In this document: piece after piece, positions 50,394-62,525 of the stretch
Layout of the letters: each line of letters opens with the position of its first letter
How positions within the stretch are numbered: position 1 is the first letter of the stretch
NCBI GenBank assembly: GCA_037974665.1
Contig: CM075783.1
Coordinates: 39,879,712-39,943,711 of the forward strand
Direction: 5' to 3'
Length of the DNA: 64,000 nucleotides
Origin: Ehretia macrophylla
Lineage: Eukaryota; Streptophyta; Magnoliopsida; Boraginales; Ehretiaceae
Notes under the pieces: model-generated
Told to the model about the DNA's origin: nothing
Databases searched by the model: none
The model's input: only the letters and a program-made list of their open reading frames with translations
Program-made: the position numbers and the translations under genes

Positions 50394-52442
50394 GTTGTCA
50401 TGACCAAGGTATCTTGGGATTCGATAATAGAAATGTGATTGATTAGGTTGTCGTCCTTTTCGCGGCTGACGACGTACGATCCGGGACAGAAAAATAGCGC
50501 AAAAGCAGAAAAGTGTCCCAAAATTGATAAAAATGTTCAATTTTGGGCTCCGAAAATAGGCGCAGCCATGCTGGCTTATTATACCCGTCATAGATCTCTC
50601 GAAGAGCTTTCCAACGGTATGCTGTGCGATGTGTAACTCCTTACGGATCTAAAGTTATGGGCAAAAGAGCGACGGAGACGTGGTCCCAAGCCCTACGCCC
50701 TCGGTTTGTGGGCCCAGCCTCTACGTGAAGCGAAGTTGTCTTGCCCAAGGTGCCATGGGATTCGATAATAGAAATGTGATGTATTAGGTTGTTGTCCTTT
50801 TCTAGGCTCACGACGTACGATCCGGGTAGGAAAAACAGCACAAAAGAAGAAAAGTATTGCAAAACTGATGAAAACGTTTGATTTTGGGCTCCAAAAATAG
50901 GAGCAGCCAAGCATGCTTGCTGACCCCGTCGTAGAGCTCTCTGAGAGCTTTCCATCAGTATGTTGTACACCGCATAACTCCTTACGGATCAAAAGTTATG
51001 GGCATTAGAGCGACGGAGATCTGGTCCTATACCCCACGCCCTCGATTTGCGGGCCAAGCCACTACGTGAAGCGAAGTTGTCTTGCCCAAGTTTCCATGGT
51101 ATTCGATAATAGATAAGTGATGGATTAGGTTATCGTCCTTTTCGCGGCTCACGATGTACGATCCGAGACGAAAAAATAGCGCAAAATAATAAAAGTGTCT
51201 CGAAACTAATGAAAACGTTCAATTTTGGGCTTCGTAAATAGGCACAGCTGAGCAGGCTTGCTACCCCCGTCGTAGAGCTCTCGGAGAGCTTTCCAACGGT
51301 ATGCTATACGCCGCGTAACTCCTTACGGATCAAAAGTTATGGGCACCGGAGCGACGGAGATTTGGTCCCAAGCCCCACGCCCTCGTTTTGCAGGCCCAGT
51401 CTCTACGTGAAGCGAAGTTGTCTTGTGCAAGGTGCCGTGGGATTCGATAATAGAAATGTGATGGATTAGGTTGTCGTCCTTTTGTAGTCTCACGACGTAC
51501 AATCTAGGAATGAAAAATAGTACAAAAGAAGAAAAGTATCCTAAAACAGATGAAACTTTCAGTTTTGGGCTCCAAAAACAGGCGCAGCCGTGCAAGCATG
51601 CTACCCCCGTCGTAGAGCTCTCGTAGAGCTTTCCAACGGTATGCTGTGCGCCATATAACTCCTTACGGATCAAAAGTTATGTGCACCAGAGCGACGGAGA
51701 CTTGGTCCCAAGCCCCACGCCCTCGGTTTACGGGCCCAGCCTCTACTGAAGCGAAGTTGTCTTGCCCAAGGTTCCGTGGGATTCGATAATATAAATGTGA
51801 TGGATTAGGTTGTCATCCTTTTCGTGGCTCACGACGTACGATCCGGGATGAAAAAATAGCGCAAAAGATGAAAAGTGTCCCGAAACTGAAGAAAATGTTC
51901 AATTTTGGGCTTCAAAAATAGATGCAGCCAAGCAAGCTTGCTGCCCCTTTGGTAGAGCTCTCGGAGAGCTTTCCAACGGTGTCCTTTGTGTCACGTTACT
52001 CCTTACGGATTAAAAGTTATGGGCACCGAAGCGACGGAGACTTGGTCCCAAGCCCCGCGCCCTCGTTTTGTGGGCCCAACCTCTTCGTGAAGTGAAGTTG
52101 TCTTGCCTAAGGTGCCATGGGATTCGATAATAGAAATGTTATGGATTAGGTTGTCGTCCTTTTTGTGGCTCATGACGTACGATCCGGGACTAAAAAATAG
52201 CGCAAAAGAAGAAAAGTGTCCTGGAATTGATGAAAACGTTCAATTTTGGGCTTCGTAAATAGGCGCAACCGAGTAGGCTCGGCTTGCTACCCCCGTCGTA
52301 GAGCTCTCGGAGAGCTTTCCAATGGTATGTTGTACGCTGCGTAACTCTTTACGGATCAAAAGTTATGGGCACCGGAGCGACGGAGACTTGGTCCCATGCC
52401 CCACACCCTCGTTTTGCGGGCCCAGCCTCTACGTGAAGCGAA
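50394..52442 (+). repeat. Representative six-monomer higher-order unit (2,049 bp)
   Basis: Runs from one marked monomer (GTTGTCATG at 50394) to the next (52443). Subtype order inside matches the following units that begin at 52443 and 56846. With the solo LTR subtracted, these three consecutive units measure 2,049, 2,034 and 2,044 bp, the most regular stretch in the window. Confidence 0.85.
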
Positions 52443-53910
52443 GTTGTCATGCCCAAGGTATCGTGGGATTTGATAATAGAAATATGATTGATTAGGTTGT
52501 CGTCCTTTTCGTGACTAAGGACGTACAATCCGGGACGAAAAAATAGCATAAAAGCAGAAAGTACCCCAAAACTAATGAAAATGTTCAATTTTGGGCTCCA
52601 AAAGCAGGCGAAACCGAGCAAGCTTGTTGTACCTGTCTCAGAGCTCTCGGAGAGCTTTCCAACGGTATGCTGTGAGCCACGTAACTCCTTACGAATCAAA
52701 AGTTAAGGGCAAAGGAGCAACGGAGACGTGGTCCAAAGCCCCACAACCTCGGTTTGCGGGCCCAACCTCTACGTGATGCAAAGTTGTCTTGCCCTAGGTG
52801 CCCTGGGATTCAATAACAGAAATGTGATGGATTAGGTTGTTGTCCTTTTCTAGGCTCACGACGCACGATCCGGGAAGAAAAAATAGCGCAAAAGAAGAAA
52901 AGTGTCCCAAAACTAATGAAATATGTTCGATTTTGGGCTCCAAAAATAGGAGCAGCGGAGCATGCTTCTGCCCTTGTCGTAGAGATCTCTGAGAGCTTTT
53001 CAATGGTATGCTGTGCGCCGCGTAACTCCTTACGGATCAAAAGTTATGGGCATTGGAGCGACGGAGACCTAGTCCCATGCCCCACGCCCTCAGTTTGGGG
53101 GCCCAGCCTCTACATGAAGCGAAGTTGTCTTGCCCAAGTTGCCATGGTATTTGATAATAGATAAGTGATGGATTAGGTTATTGTCCTTTTTGCAGCTCAT
53201 AACGTACGATCCGGGACGAAAATACAGCGTAAAAGAACAAAAGTGTCACGAAATTGATGAAAATGTTCAATTTTGGGTTTCGTAAACAGGCGCACCCGAG
53301 CAGGCTTGCTACCCCCATCGTAGAGCTCTTTGAGAGCTTTCCAACGGTATATTATACGCCGCGTAACTCCTTACGGATCAAAAGTTATGGGCGCCAGAGC
53401 GACGGTGATTTGGTCCCAAGTCCCACGCCCGCGTTTTGCGGGCCCAGCCTCTACGTGAAGCGAAGTTGTCTTGCGCAAGGTGCCATGGGATTCGATAATA
53501 GAAATATGATGGATTAGGTTGTCATCCTTTTCTAGGCTCACGACGTACGATCCGAGAAGGAAAAACAGTGCAAAAGAAGAAACGTGTCCTAAAACGGACG
53601 AAAACGTTTGATTTTGGGATCCAAAAACTGGCGCAGCCGCGCAAGCTTGCTACCCCCGTCGTAGAGCTCTTGGAGAGCTTTCCAACGGTATGCTGTGCGC
53701 CACGTAACTCTTTACGGATCAAAAGTTATGGGCACTGGAGTGACAGAGACCTAGTCACAAGCCCCACGCCCTCAGTTTGCGGGCCCAGCCCCTACATGAA
53801 ACGAAGTTGTCTTGCCTAAGGTGTCATGGGATTCGATAATAGAAATGTGATGGATTAAGTTGTCGTCCTTTTCGCGGTTCACGACGTACGATCCGAGATG
53901 AAAAAACAGC

Positions 53911-53930
53911 GCAAAATAAGAAAACAAATG
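53911..53930 (+). other. Monomer with ~13-bp deletion
   Basis: GCAAAATAAGAAAA is joined to CAAATGAAAATG. The usual GTGTCCCGAAACT is missing, which removes one A-tract of the phased series. Confidence 0.78.
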
Positions 53931-54417
53931 AAAATGTTCAATTTTGGGCTTCGAAAATAGATGCAGCCAAGTAAGCTTGCTGCCCCCATAGTAGAGCTCT
54001 TCGAGAGCTTTCCAACGGTGTCCTGTGCGCCGCGTTACTCCTTACTGATCAAAAGTTATGGGCACCGGAGCGACGGAGACTTTGTCCCAAGCCCCACGCC
54101 CTCATTTTGCGGGCTCAACCTCTACGTGTAGCGAAGTTATCTTGCCCAAGGTGCCATGAGATTCGATAATAGAAATGTGATGAATTAGGTTGTCGTCCTT
54201 TTCGTGGCTCATGACGTATGATCCGGGACGGAAAAACAGCGCAAAAGAAGAAAAGTGTCCCGAAACTAATGAAAACATTCAGTTTTTTGCTCTAAAAACA
54301 GGTGCAGTCGAGCAGGCTTGCTGCCACTGCCGTAGAACTCTCGGAGAGCTTTCCAACAGTTTGCTATGCGCCTCGTAACTCTTTACGGATCAAAAGTTAT
54401 GGGCACAGGAGCGACAG

Positions 54418-56781
54418 TGTGAAACCCCACTTTTTTGCTTTAACTCGATTTACGTGTTTTATGTCGTTTTGCGTGAATTGACCTATTTATGTGCTATATG
54501 ACTTAGAATGTGATAATTTTGATATTAATACTCCTAGAACATGCTAAATGTGCATTCATGAAAATTTCATCAAAAACGGAGTTAGAAATTTTATCGTCGA
54601 TTTTCAATGAATAGTATTTTCGAAACACGTCCGCTAAAATTTTGAAACTGGTCTTTTTAACCCTTCTAGACCTAGACCACGGACTTTAATAGACCTGTGT
54701 TTGATTAAAACGGTTTTAAAATTGGCTTAAGAATTTATTAAGATTTTTACACCGACTTTTGCGAAAATCGAGTTTTAAGCTGACTCGGGTGAAATTGTTT
54801 GATTGTAAAACTTCTTGTCACCTAAAAATAACCTACTTGAGCTAGCTTGGGTGTTGAATAATTGTTTTGAACTTTGGTGATCAAGAAAATGCATTTAAAG
54901 ACAAGAAAACACTAAAAATAATTAGTTTCCACTTTGACTTTCTTTTATTTATTTGACCTTTGCTTAATATATGATCAACACACATTAAAAACAAAGCAAA
55001 ACACCACCAAAAACACACACAAAACCGTGGCTCCTTGGAGGAGAAAGATGAAGGCATTTTCAAAGTATTTTTCTCATAGATTTTGCATTTCAAAGCCGAA
55101 TTGAGTGATTCAAAGCTTGAAATTGATTGTTTGGCATCCATTCTACACATTTCTTGCATCAAAACACATCAAAGGTGAGAGAAAAATTCTAGATCTCAAA
55201 ACTTGTCTTTTGCATTTTTGCGTATAAATGAAGATTGAACCGTTAAAATTGTAATCTGATGTTAAATTATTGCTCCTTGCATGCTAGGGATCGTTTAGTG
55301 GTAATACTACGAGTTTCTGTCAGATGTAGCATAATTTTTATTTTTCGGGTATTAAATTTTGATTAAATTGTTTAATGTTGAATTAATTGAGTTGTGATGA
55401 TCGAAATCGATTGTCGTCGATTTCTAAATACTTGATAATTACGTGTTAGCGCTGTTGTAATGCTGAATTTTCGATTACATTGTTCTTGTGAAAATCCAGA
55501 AAATCCAGCCAAGACATCCTAGGGTTTTAGGGTTATCGGGCATGATTTGGAGGTGTTATGGTGGATTTCCTAGAAGGCTAATGTAGTAGGTTGAATGGGT
55601 GAGTGATAGAAACTGATTTGGCAATGTTTGGGTTAGTAGAATGTAAGTTATGAATTTTTGAAGTTTAGGTTGTCATTGTTTAATTTTTTGAACGATGCCT
55701 TTAGATGATTGGGTTGTGTTTGAGCGTTGAACGGTGAGTTGTTGATGAGTAATTTAGGGTTTAATTGTGTATATAATGCATTTCCGGTTAGATGGCCTAC
55801 TTTGTCATCTAACTAAGTTATTGTTGCTTAAATGATAATTGATGCTATCAATGATGAAGAAATGATGATTGATTGATTATTGATTGATGATTGACTATGA
55901 TTATGGAGTCTTGGTATGTGTGTGCCACCTCTCGGGCAGCGTTGGGCTGTCGGGTTGATAACGGCATGACTGCCAGAGGCTACCCCCAGCTCGCATGACG
56001 GAGGTGTCATGGAGGGAGGGGCTAATGAGGTACCTCGGGTGCGTGAGTAATGGGGAGTTATAAGAAGAACGGTTGAGATCGTGATGGCGTTTGGAGCTAC
56101 ACCAAATAGAGTATCCTTTATTGAATGGTTATATAGTTATGTGATGATAGTATTATTTATGTTATTGTGTGTTTACTGACTCAAAGGATTATTCCAAGGA
56201 GTTTAGTAGACCTTGCTCGAGATCTATCGGATCCTCGCTGGGCTTATTTTATATAAGCTCACTCTCTATTATTGCATGCATACAGGTGTACTTTTGCAGG
56301 ATTACGGGTACGTGCCTCCTGAAGAGGAGAATGTGGAAAACGTGCCTTACGTGGATGAGTCCTATGTTCCAGAGTCTTATCCATGATGTCGTACATGTTT
56401 TATTATCTTGTAAATTAACTTAGTAGACTTTTATCTGCTTTGTAGTTTATAATGTATAAGATGTTGATAAGTTAATGAATTAGTTGATGTTGTCTTAGTA
56501 GCTTTTCTTTTGTTTATGATTGGTTGCTAGATTGGCTCAATGTGTTTTTGAATTGTATATTAAGGGTTAATGTATTATGTTGGAACGGAGGCATATAACG
56601 ATGACTGTTTATTGTATAATATGGTTATGATATATGTTGTTATTATGTTATTATGGAGTTGATGTATGATGTCCTATAGAGGTTGGTTTAGAGCCTCGGT
56701 GTCTTAAATTACTGTCGTTATACTGTCGAAATTCCGTTGCGTCCTGACTGATTGTAAGAGGGGTCGAGTTGGGGCGTGACA
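54418..56781 (+). mobile_element. Solo LTR, family 3 (2,364 bp)
   Basis: Termini TGTGAAACCCC and GGGGCGTGACA, flanked by a perfect target duplication GACAG (54413-54417 and 56782-56786); the satellite resumes in the same register. No internal domain. It shares no long identity with the other two LTR families but keeps their 3'-end layout: hairpin, AC(T/C)CTC, an AG-ending T-rich run, then an acidic coding-like segment (VPPEEENVENVPYVDES in one frame). No gene recognised. Confidence 0.93.
56240..56260 (+). promoter_or_regulatory. LTR hairpin, different stem sequence
   Basis: GGGCTTAT (56240-56247) pairs with ATAAGCTC (56253-56260) around a TTTAT loop: eight pairs with one G-T. It is preceded by CCTCGCT and followed by ACTCTC, as in the other families. 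It also contains TATATAAG, so a TATA-like reading cannot be excluded. Confidence 0.55.
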
Positions 56782-59685
56782 GACAGATACCTGGTCCCAA
56801 GCCCCACGCCCTCTGTTTGTGGGCCCAGCCTCTACGTGAAGTAAAGTTGTCATGCCCAAGGTATCGTTGGATTCGGTAATAGAAATGTGATTAATTAGGT
56901 TTTCGTCTATTTCGCGGCTGACGACGTACGATTCGAGATGAAAAAATTGCACAAAAGCAGAAAAGTGTCCCAAAATTGATGAAAACGTTCAATTTTTTAC
57001 TTCAAAAGTAGGCGCAGTCGAGCAGGCTTGCTGCCCATGTCGTAGAGCTCTCGGAGAGTTTTCCAACGGTATGCTTTGCACTGCGTAACTCCTCACGAAT
57101 CAAAAGTTATGGGCAAAGGAGCGACGGAGACGTGGTCCCAAGCCCCACGCCCTCGGTTTGCGGGCCCAGCCTCTACGTGAATCGATGTTTTCTTGCCCAA
57201 GGTGCCATGGGATTCGATAATAGAAATGTGATGGATTAGGTTGTTGTCCTTTTCTAGGCTGACGACGTACGATACGGGAAGGAAAAACAGCACAAAAGAA
57301 CAAAAGTATCCCAAAACGGATGAAAATGTTCAATTTTGGGGACAAAAAATTGGAGCAACCGAGCATGCTTGCTGCCCCCATCGTAGAGCTCTCGGAGAGC
57401 TTTCCAAAGGTATGTTGTGCGCCGTGTAACTCCTTACGGATCAAAAGTTATGGGCAATGGAGCGACGGAGACCTGGTCCCATGCCCCACGCCCTCGGTTT
57501 GCGGGCCCAGCCTTTACATGAAGTGAAGTTGTCTTGCCCAAGTTGCCATGGGATTCGATAATAGATAAGTGATGGATTAGGTTCTCGTCCTTTTCACGGC
57601 TCACGACTTACGATCCAGGACGGAGAAACAGCGCAAAAGAAGAAAAGTATCCCGAAATTGATGAAAATGTTCAATTTTGATCTTCGTAAATAGGCGCTGC
57701 CAAGCAGGCTTGTTACCCACGTCGTAGAGCTCTCGGAGAGCTTTCCAACGGTATGCCGTACGCTGCGTAACTCCTTACGGATCAATAGTTAGGGGCACCG
57801 GAGCGACGAAGACTTGGTCCCAAACCCCATGCCCTCATTTTGCGGGCCTATCCCCTACGTGAAGTGAAGTAGTCTTGCACAAGGTGCCGTGGGATTCGAT
57901 AATAGAAATGTGATGGATTAGGTTGTCGTCGTTTTCTAGGCTCACGACGTACGATCTGGGAAGAAAAAATAGCGCAAAAGAAGAAAAGTGTCCACAAACT
58001 GATGAAAATGTTCGATTTTGGGCTCCAAAAATAGGCGTAGCCGCGCAAGCTTGCTACCCCTGTCATAGAGCTTTCGGAGACCTTTCCAACAATTTGTTGT
58101 TCGCCGCGTAACTCCTTACGGAGCAAAAGTTATGGGCACTGGAGAGACGGAGACCTGGTCCCATGCCCCACGCCCTTGATTTGCGTGCCCAACCTCTACG
58201 TGAAGCGAAGTTGTCTTGCCCAAGGTGTTGTGGGATTCGATAATAGAAATATGATGGATTAGGTTTCGTCCTTTTCTAGGCTCACGACGTACGATCTGGG
58301 AAGGAAAAACAGCGCAAAAGAAGAAAGTGTCCTAAAACTGATAAAAACGTTTGATTTTGGACTCTGAAAATAGGCCCAGCCAAGCAGGCTTGCTACACCC
58401 GTCGTAGAGCTCTCGGAGAGCTTTCTAACGGTATGCTGTGCGTCGCGTAACTCCTTACGGATCAAAAGTTATGAGCACCGGAGCGACGGAGACCTAGTCC
58501 CAAGCCCCACGCCCTCGTTTTGCTGGCCCGACCTCTACGTGAAGCGAAGTTGTCTTGCCCAAGGTGCCGTGGGATTCGATAAAAGAAATGTGATGGATTA
58601 GGTTGTCATCCTTTTCGTGGCTCACGACGTGCGATCCGGGACGGAAAAACAGCGCAAAAGAAGAAAAGTGTCCCAAAACTGATGAAAACATTTAGTTTTG
58701 TGCCCCAAAAACAGGCGCAGTCTAGTAGGCTTGTTGCCCCCGTCGTAGAGCTCTCAGAGAGCTTTCCAACGGTATGCTGTGCGCCGTGTAACTCCTTACA
58801 GATCAAAAGTTATGGGCACCAGAGTGACAGATACCTAGTCACAAGCTCCAAGCCCTCGGTTTACGGGCCCAGCCTCTACGTGAAGTGAAGTTGTTATGCC
58901 CAAGGTGTCATGGGATTCGATAATAGAAATGTGATTGATTAGGTTGTCGTCCTTTTCTAGGCTCACGACGTACAATCCGGGACGGAAAAATAGCTCAAAA
59001 GCAGAAAAGTGTCCCAAAACTGATGAAAACGTTCAATTTTGGCCTCCAAAAATAGGGGCAGCCGACCAGGCTTGCTACACCCGTCTTAGAGCTCTTGGAG
59101 AGGTTTCCAATGGTATGCTGTGCGCCGCGTAACTCGTTACAGATCAAAAGTTATGGGCAAAAGAGCGACGGAGACGGGGTCCAAGCCCTACGCCCTCGAT
59201 TTGCGGGCCCAGCCTGTACGTGAAGTGAAGTTGTCTTGCCCAATGTGCCATGGGATTCGATAATAGAAATGTGATGGATTAGGTTGTTGTCCTTTTCTAC
59301 GCTCACGACGTGCGATCCGGGAAGGAAAAACAGCGCAAAAGAAGAAAAATGTCCAAAAATTGATGAAAACGTTCGATTTTGGGCTCCAAAAATAGGAGCA
59401 ACCAAGCATGCTTGCTGCCCCCGTTGTAGAGCTCTCCGAGAGCTTTTCAACGGTATGTTGTGTGCCGTGTAACTCCTTACGGATCAAAAGTTATGGGCAC
59501 TTGAGCGATGGAGACCTGGTCCCATGCCCCATGCCCTCGGTTTGCGGGCCCAGCCTCTACGTGAAGCGAAGTTGTCTTGCCCAAGTTGCCATGGCATTCG
59601 ATAATAGATAAGTGATGGATTAGGTTATCGTCCTTTTCGCGACTCACGATATATGATCCGGGACGAAAAAACAGACCTGGTCCCA
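56782..59685 (+). repeat. Satellite block 5 (about 8.5 monomers)
   Basis: Continues block 4 in register. It contains marked monomers at 56846 and 58890 (2,044 bp, six monomers). Near 59674 the array jumps from GGACGAAAAAACAG directly to ACCTGGTCCCATGCC, skipping about 140 bp of a monomer just before the next LTR. Confidence 0.95.
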
Positions 59686-59699
59686 TGCCCCCGACCTCC

Positions 59700-59925
59700 A
59701 TTTGCATGCGATACCTCGTTTCATGTGACCTAACCTAGAATTGCGTGCCTTGACCTAGGCTCAAGAGTCATGTCTCGTTTTATGTGCCTTGCATCGAATT
59801 ACGTGCGTTCATTTAGAGTTGCGTTCATTTACTTGGGAAACGTGCATTTGTCTCGTAGTTAGTGCTTTATCTCGTAGTGCGTGCCCTAAACCTAGGAAAG
59901 CGTGCCTGCACGCTAATCAAGAAAA
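59700..59925 (+). repeat. ACGTGC array of the second copy
   Basis: About ten ~20-bp units as in the other LTRs, ending in the inverted repeat GCGTGCCTGCACGC at 59903-59916. The two-base spacer differs from the 3' LTR copy while the arms stay paired. Confidence 0.73.
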
Positions 59926-62509
59926 CATCTTACACGAAGTACTAGATTATTAATTAATCCTACAAACTCCACTAACTAATATTAAAATGCTAAGTCAATG
60001 CACTAGAAGACAAAATTTCACCAAAAGCTAAACATTCTTATTCTTTATTCTTATTTCTTTTGTATATTCCAAGCACATGCAATAAAATAATTCTCAAAAC
60101 ATAACAAAATTCAGAATTAAGCATGCTTGGCCGACCACTTCTTGCATTTTAACAAGCTTGCATAATTCAAAAATCATTCGTAGACAAGCCTATGACACAA
60201 TGCATAAAAAAATGAAATAAAACACACCTACCAAGCTTCACTTTCTCGACCAAAACACTCCATGCTTCCTCACATTAAAAGATTGCACAAGGACTAAGAG
60301 AATTTCAGATTTTTCAAGGCCCTAGGCCGGCACACTCACACACAACACTTCATTCCTCACAAACATTTCAATTGCTCTCAACTTCTCTCACTCTCTCGGC
60401 CTTGGCTGCATTCATGACTCTCCATAGCTTAAGCTCATCATCCTAAGGATCATCTAGACATTCAAGACACTAAGGAACTCGACCAATCTAGCAAGAAGCA
60501 AGGAGATTTGCATGCAAGCTCATAGAACACTCATTTCGGCCCTAGGTATGTTTGATAGCTTTTCTTTCATCTCCCTTTTGTTCTAACCACGTGCACATAC
60601 TAAGGACATAGTAACTCAGCTAGGAATTAAGAAAATCAAGCAATATCTCTCGGCCAAACAAGGAGAGAAGACCATTTGTGCATCTTCAAGAGTTTTGAGC
60701 ATCATTTGTTGTCAATAGGCTAAGGTGAGGGTTAATCCTTTTTAAAAGCTTTCAAAAACCACATGCATGCCTTCATATGTCTATATTTACCTCTGTACTT
60801 GTGGTATATGTGTGTACATGAGCTTTTGTAACCATGCATGGCAAGATTTTTGGCTAGGGCTTGAAGATAGGTAGAATCGCGAAAATGGCAGATTTCTGAC
60901 TTGTTAGAACGAGGTATATTTGGCTTGGTAAATAATGTTGAAAATGTGTGAAAATTGGTAGGTGACTAGCTTGGCCAGTTTGGAGCATTTTTTGCAGAAA
61001 TAGGACAAGGCCAATTTTGACTCTAAGGTCTCCAAAATGGCAAAACATCGAAGGGTGTCTAAATCTAGAAAATCTGGGAAAATGGAGCAGGTTTTTGGCA
61101 GTTCACTATCCTTGTAGAACGAACCAGTTTTGACTTAGTAAATCATATCTAAAATGCATGAAATTTGGTAGGTTTCTATATTTTTCAGTTCTGGACATTT
61201 TTGTCAGAAATAGACTAAAGCTAAATCTGACCCTAAGACCCTAAAAAATGGCTAGTATTGAAATATGTACGAATCTGGACAGTTTTGCGTAGTCTCACGG
61301 TTTTAGCTATAACTCTTGAATCCGAACTCCAAATGATGAGAGGTTTGTTTCTTGATTTAAATAACGCATTAAGATTTAATTTGAAATTTTATTCACTGGA
61401 ATTGGGGATTGTTTGCTTGTCTAAATGATTGTGGAAAAACAGACCATTGCAGTGAGGTTTTTATCTAGTGATATGCTTTGAAAATTATTGTAACTTCTCT
61501 TGCGGTATTAAATGCTTGGGATTGTGGCACTTGGATGTTGTGTGGACTGTTTTGGATGATTAAGGATGTTTTAATAAATCGATGCATGGTTTGGGTTGGT
61601 TACGTGACAACTTGTGGCTAAAATCACACGTGTAAGCATGAATTGAAACCCTATTGAATATGAAAACTCGCTAAGTGTTGATCCTAGGGTTATTTTCTCC
61701 AATTGTGTGATTAGTGGGCTTCCTAATAAATGTTAAGTATGTTTGAAATGTGATTCCCAATGATTACACGTTGATGAGTAGACCTTTCTTACACCCGGTC
61801 CCATGTAGACGTCATTGCATGCTTGTATAAACTTATTATCTGATTACGTGAACCCCGAAATGAGTTATATGACTTGATTTACATGTGTTACATGGCTGTC
61901 CATTTAATATTCATATAACTCCATGTGCCTTATAAGTGAAATTACCTGTCATAGCATACCTCGTGTGTTTACTTGTCAATGTGCGATCTTATAACTGCTC
62001 GGAGGCAACCTACTTCGTTGTTCTCCTAATGTGATATGTTAAATGTTATAAATGTGCATTGCATACAAGGTTGCAACCTTTCTTTCGGGCATGGTAGCAT
62101 TTCAGCACACCGGGCAGCATCGGGCTTGCCGGTGCTACCGTGACTACCATGGTCCAATTCCCTCTCTCGCTTGGCATTTCACCCTCGGAGAGTTGGGTCG
62201 TAGGATTTCGGGGTACATCCGGAGTACACCCATTTGGCGTGATAAGGGAATGATTCGAAGTCGGCCGCAAAAACTGATACTGAAAAATGAATTGAGAGCA
62301 AAAGCTCACCGTATCCTTTTCACTATGTGTATAAGTACTCTCGCTTGGTTCCTAGAGGACCTCAGGGAGGAAAGACGGGTAATTATGTTCCTTTACTTTT
62401 ATATTATATTATGAACTTACTTGTGTTATATGTCATGCTTTTCAAAAGGGTTTTTCATAAGTTGAACCGGAAAAAGAGTTTCAAAACTTATTTCTCGTTC
62501 CCCCTCGCT

Positions 62510-62525
62510 GAGTTCATAAGGACTC
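62510..62525 (+). promoter_or_regulatory. LTR hairpin in the second copy
   Basis: GAGTTC-ATAA-GGACTC, unchanged. Followed by ACCCTCTTTTATCATCTCAG and the acidic coding-like segment with no stop in it until the TGA near 62606. Confidence 0.6.

Larger units (their letters stand above)
42480..54417 (+). repeat. Satellite block 4 (about 35 monomers)
   Basis: Begins at TTGTGCGCTGCGTAACTCC, out of register with the end of block 3. Subtypes recur in a fixed order: a GATAAAAGAAATG monomer, then the GTTGTCATGCCC/GGCTGAC monomer, then the GGAGCAGCCGAGCATGC monomer, then the GATAAGTG monomer. The marked subtype is at 45317, 47022, 50394 and 52443, that is 5, 10 and 6 monomers apart. All monomers are on the + strand. 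The block ends at GACAG, the target duplication of the next LTR. Confidence 0.97.

Noticed and set aside
55740..55770. Telomere-like TTTAGGG words
   Set aside because: Only isolated GGGTTTA words, no tandem run.
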